A DNA stretch of 15,153 nucleotides from positions 1 through 15,153 of the forward strand of contig URTD01000025.1 in assembly GCA_900550735.1 (NCBI GenBank). The letters run 5' to 3'. Source of the DNA: an uncultured Collinsella sp. (lineage in GTDB: Bacteria > Actinomycetota > Coriobacteriia > Coriobacteriales > Coriobacteriaceae). The position numbers and the translations under genes are program-made. Below the pieces are notes generated by a model. That model worked only from the letters and a program-made list of their open reading frames with translations, had not been told where the DNA came from and did no database searches. Position 1 is the first letter of the stretch. Every line of letters starts with the position of its first letter. Of the stretch, positions 13,171 to 15,153 are shown in pieces.

Positions 13171-15153
13171 TCAGCGGAGCGGTTCGATGCGGAAGCCAAG
13201 GCTGTAGGTCGAGTCGCGCCGCAACTCATACTGCGGCCGCGGCTGCGGACCGCAGCTGGCGTTGCCCAGACCGCGCTGCACGCAGTCGAGGTTCAGGATC
13301 ACCTCCGAACGGCGCACGTTGTCCAGGTCATGGGCGTATTTCGTGGCCCACAGATCGGCATCCGTATAGTGGAGCGCACTGAACTCGAGGTAGCCCAGCG
13401 CCGTGATCCGGAGCCCGGCCCCGTCGTCGGAGCGGAGCGTGAGCCACCGCACGTCGCTGCGGCCGCCCATCGTCTGCGGGCGCACGTAGGACTCCTCCAT
13501 CTCATCGACCGAGCATTCGTACACGCCGAAATAGGCGGCATTGTGCCGATCGACGTAGTTCTCGATCGGACCGCGGCCGTACCACGCCACCTGCCCGAGG
13601 GCGGGACTGAGCGCCGCCGTCAGCCCCAGGCGCGGGAGGTTGAAGTCGGCAGCCGTCGGGAATTCGGCCGTCACATCGACCGTACCGTCGGCATGGACCG
13701 TATATCCGACCGTATAGGGCTGGCGCACGTCATCGCCGATGCGGGCCTCCATCGGGGTCGAGATACGCACCGAACGGCCGTCCCCGGAGACCTCCCAGGT
13801 GACCTCGGCATCGGGACGCAGCGCGCAGACCGTCGGGCGGAAGACGCACTTGTCGTTGTCGATCGAGCGGTACCAGTTCAGTTCGAAGCCCGCGCCGGCG
13901 TGGATCAGCTCCCTGCCGGCATAGCGCAGCGAGGTCACGATGCCGCGGGTGAGGTCCATCTCCATGCGGAAGCCCGTGGCGGCAAGCGTCAGGCGTTCCT
14001 CCCCGCTCGAAATCCGGAGCGGCTCGTCCGTACGGGGCTGCACGGCTCCGGGAAGGCAGCGGCCGGTGACAGCCAGCTGCTCGCTGGCGACCTCATGCCC
14101 GGCGTCGGCCCAGACACACGGTCTGCGAAGCCGTACCGAGAGGTTCACGAAGTACTCGCCGTCGTCGTCCACACGGTCGGCATAGGGCAGCGTCAGGGTG
14201 GCCGTACTGCCCGGAGCGGCCGACGGCAGGTCGGTATCACCCTCGGCCACGGGGAGGCCGTCGCGCAGCAGCGTCCAGTGCAGGCGGAAGTTGTCGAGGT
14301 CGAGGAACGCATAGCGGTTCTCGATGCAGATGCGGCCCGAGGCCGGATCGTCGGCATGCAGGCGCAGGTACTGGTAGACCTTCTTGACCTCGAGCAGTTT
14401 GGGAGTCACCTGCCGGTCGGGGGTCACGATGCCGTTGCAGCAGAAGTTGTTGTCGTTGGGGGCATCGCCGAAACCGCCGCCGTAGTAGTAGTTCGTCGGC
14501 AGCTCGCCGTACTTGCACAGGCCCTGATCGACCCAGTCCCAGATGCAGCCGCCGATCATGCGGACCGAACGGTTCTCGATGTAGTCCCAGTACTCCTCGA
14601 GGTTGCCGATCGCATTGCCCATGGCGTGGGCATACTCGCACAGGAAGTAGGGTTTGTCGCGGTCCTGACGGTCCTGTTCGATCATGCTCTCGATCGAGGG
14701 ATACATCCGCGAGTCGATGTCGGCCACGTCGTTCTTGCCCTCGTAGTGGATCGGACGGGGGTCGAGCGCACGCGCCGCGGCGTAGACGGCCTCGAAGTTG
14801 CGGCCCGATCCGCACTCGTTGCCCATCGACCAGAAGATCACCGACGGGTGGTTCTTGTCGCGCTCGACCATCCGCACCATGCGGTCGATGAAGGCCGGGC
14901 GCCAACTCTCCTTGTCGCTGATCGAGTGGTTGCCGTGGCACTCCACGTCGGCCTCGTCCATGACGTAGAGGCCGTAGTAGTCGAACAGCGCGTACATCTT
15001 GGCGTCGTTCGGATAGTGGCTCGTGCGGATCGTATTGAGGTTGTGGCGTTTGAAGAGCAGGATATCCTCGATCATCGACTCGACGGGAACCGCCTTGCCC
15101 AGCTGCGGGTGGATGTCGTGGCGGTTGGCGCCCTTGAAGAAGATCCGGCAGCC
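13171..15153 (-). CDS. GH2 beta-galactosidase, LacZ-like (5'-truncated)
   Basis: The frame is open to the window edge, giving 660 visible residues; the N-terminal sugar-binding domain is missing. It would hydrolyse terminal beta-galactosides from lactose or glycans. The visible part starts FFKGANRHDIHP, a GH2 barrel signature. The acid/base glutamate is in SMGNECGSG (E113 of the visible part) and the nucleophile glutamate in FLCEYAHAMGN (E173). WDWVDQGL follows, then beta-sandwich domains and a Bgal_small_N-type C-terminal domain (AWYGRGPIENYVDRH and ILNLDCVQRGLG). Signal peptide status is unknown because the start is missing. Such enzymes in gut Bacteroidota often sit in polysaccharide loci, but no SusC/SusD gene is in view. 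An internal ATG at 15075 is not the start. Confidence 0.95.
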   Translation of the reverse strand, partial: GCRIFFKGANRHDIHPQLGKAVPVESMIEDILLFKRHNLNTIRTSHYPNDAKMYALFDYYGLYVMDEADVECHGNHSISDKESWRPAFIDRMVRMVERDKNHPSVIFWSMGNECGSGRNFEAVYAAARALDPRPIHYEGKNDVADIDSRMYPSIESMIEQDRQDRDKPYFLCEYAHAMGNAIGNLEEYWDYIENRSVRMIGGCIWDWVDQGLCKYGELPTNYYYGGGFGDAPNDNNFCCNGIVTPDRQVTPKLLEVKKVYQYLRLHADDPASGRICIENRYAFLDLDNFRLHWTLLRDGLPVAEGDTDLPSAAPGSTATLTLPYADRVDDDGEYFVNLSVRLRRPCVWADAGHEVASEQLAVTGRCLPGAVQPRTDEPLRISSGEERLTLAATGFRMEMDLTRGIVTSLRYAGRELIHAGAGFELNWYRSIDNDKCVFRPTVCALRPDAEVTWEVSGDGRSVRISTPMEARIGDDVRQPYTVGYTVHADGTVDVTAEFPTAADFNLPRLGLTAALSPALGQVAWYGRGPIENYVDRHNAAYFGVYECSVDEMEESYVRPQTMGGRSDVRWLTLRSDDGAGLRITALGYLEFSALHYTDADLWATKYAHDLDNVRRSEVILNLDCVQRGLGNASCGPQPRPQYELRRDSTYSLGFRIEPLR

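Overview
The window is two pieces of different origin joined inside one reading frame at about 11,440-11,465. The left 11.4 kb looks like a Collinsella-type actinobacterium (Coriobacteriia): GC-rich, clear GGAGG-type ribosome binding sites, mixed TTT/TTC and ATT/ATC codons, a fused FeoA-FeoB, and palindromic repeats between genes. The right 3.7 kb looks like an Alistipes-type Bacteroidota: no Shine-Dalgarno sequences, ATGA-coupled genes, almost only TTC and ATC codons, and a large GH2 beta-galactosidase. Both taxonomic labels are inferred from gene content and style; no search was run. The simplest reading is a chimeric metagenome contig. A real transfer cannot be excluded from sequence alone.

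Left piece, minus strand: a 3'-truncated GH13 alpha-amylase-family enzyme (1-1013), a SotB-like MFS sugar-efflux transporter (1185-2381), a FeoAB ferrous iron transporter (2502-4862) and an alpha/beta-hydrolase esterase (5335-6234). The 472-base gap upstream of feoAB holds its promoter, two operator-like palindromes, a 62-bp degenerate tandem palindrome array, and a long inverted repeat whose arm sequence also occurs after the MFS gene.

Left piece, plus strand: a glucose-family PTS EIIA protein (6478-7041), asparaginyl-tRNA synthetase asnS (7223-8626), a WYL-type regulator (8885-9670), a TrpX-like substrate-binding lipoprotein (9831-10811) and the start of its ABC permease (11015 onward). The permease breaks off at the junction, so the rest of the permease and the expected ATPase are missing.

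Right piece: the frame runs on without a break into the C-terminal membrane half of a ThrE-type threonine/serine exporter. It is followed by its small partner subunit (11845-12345) and a DUF6064-like membrane protein (12342-13076), each overlapping the previous gene by 4 nt. A 20-bp perfect stem separates this group from a convergent GH2 beta-galactosidase (13171-15153, minus) that leaves the window at its N-terminal side.

I found no convincing new biological system. The strongest anomaly is the in-frame permease/ThrE chimera. Next in interest are the intergenic repeat structures and the candidate operators.
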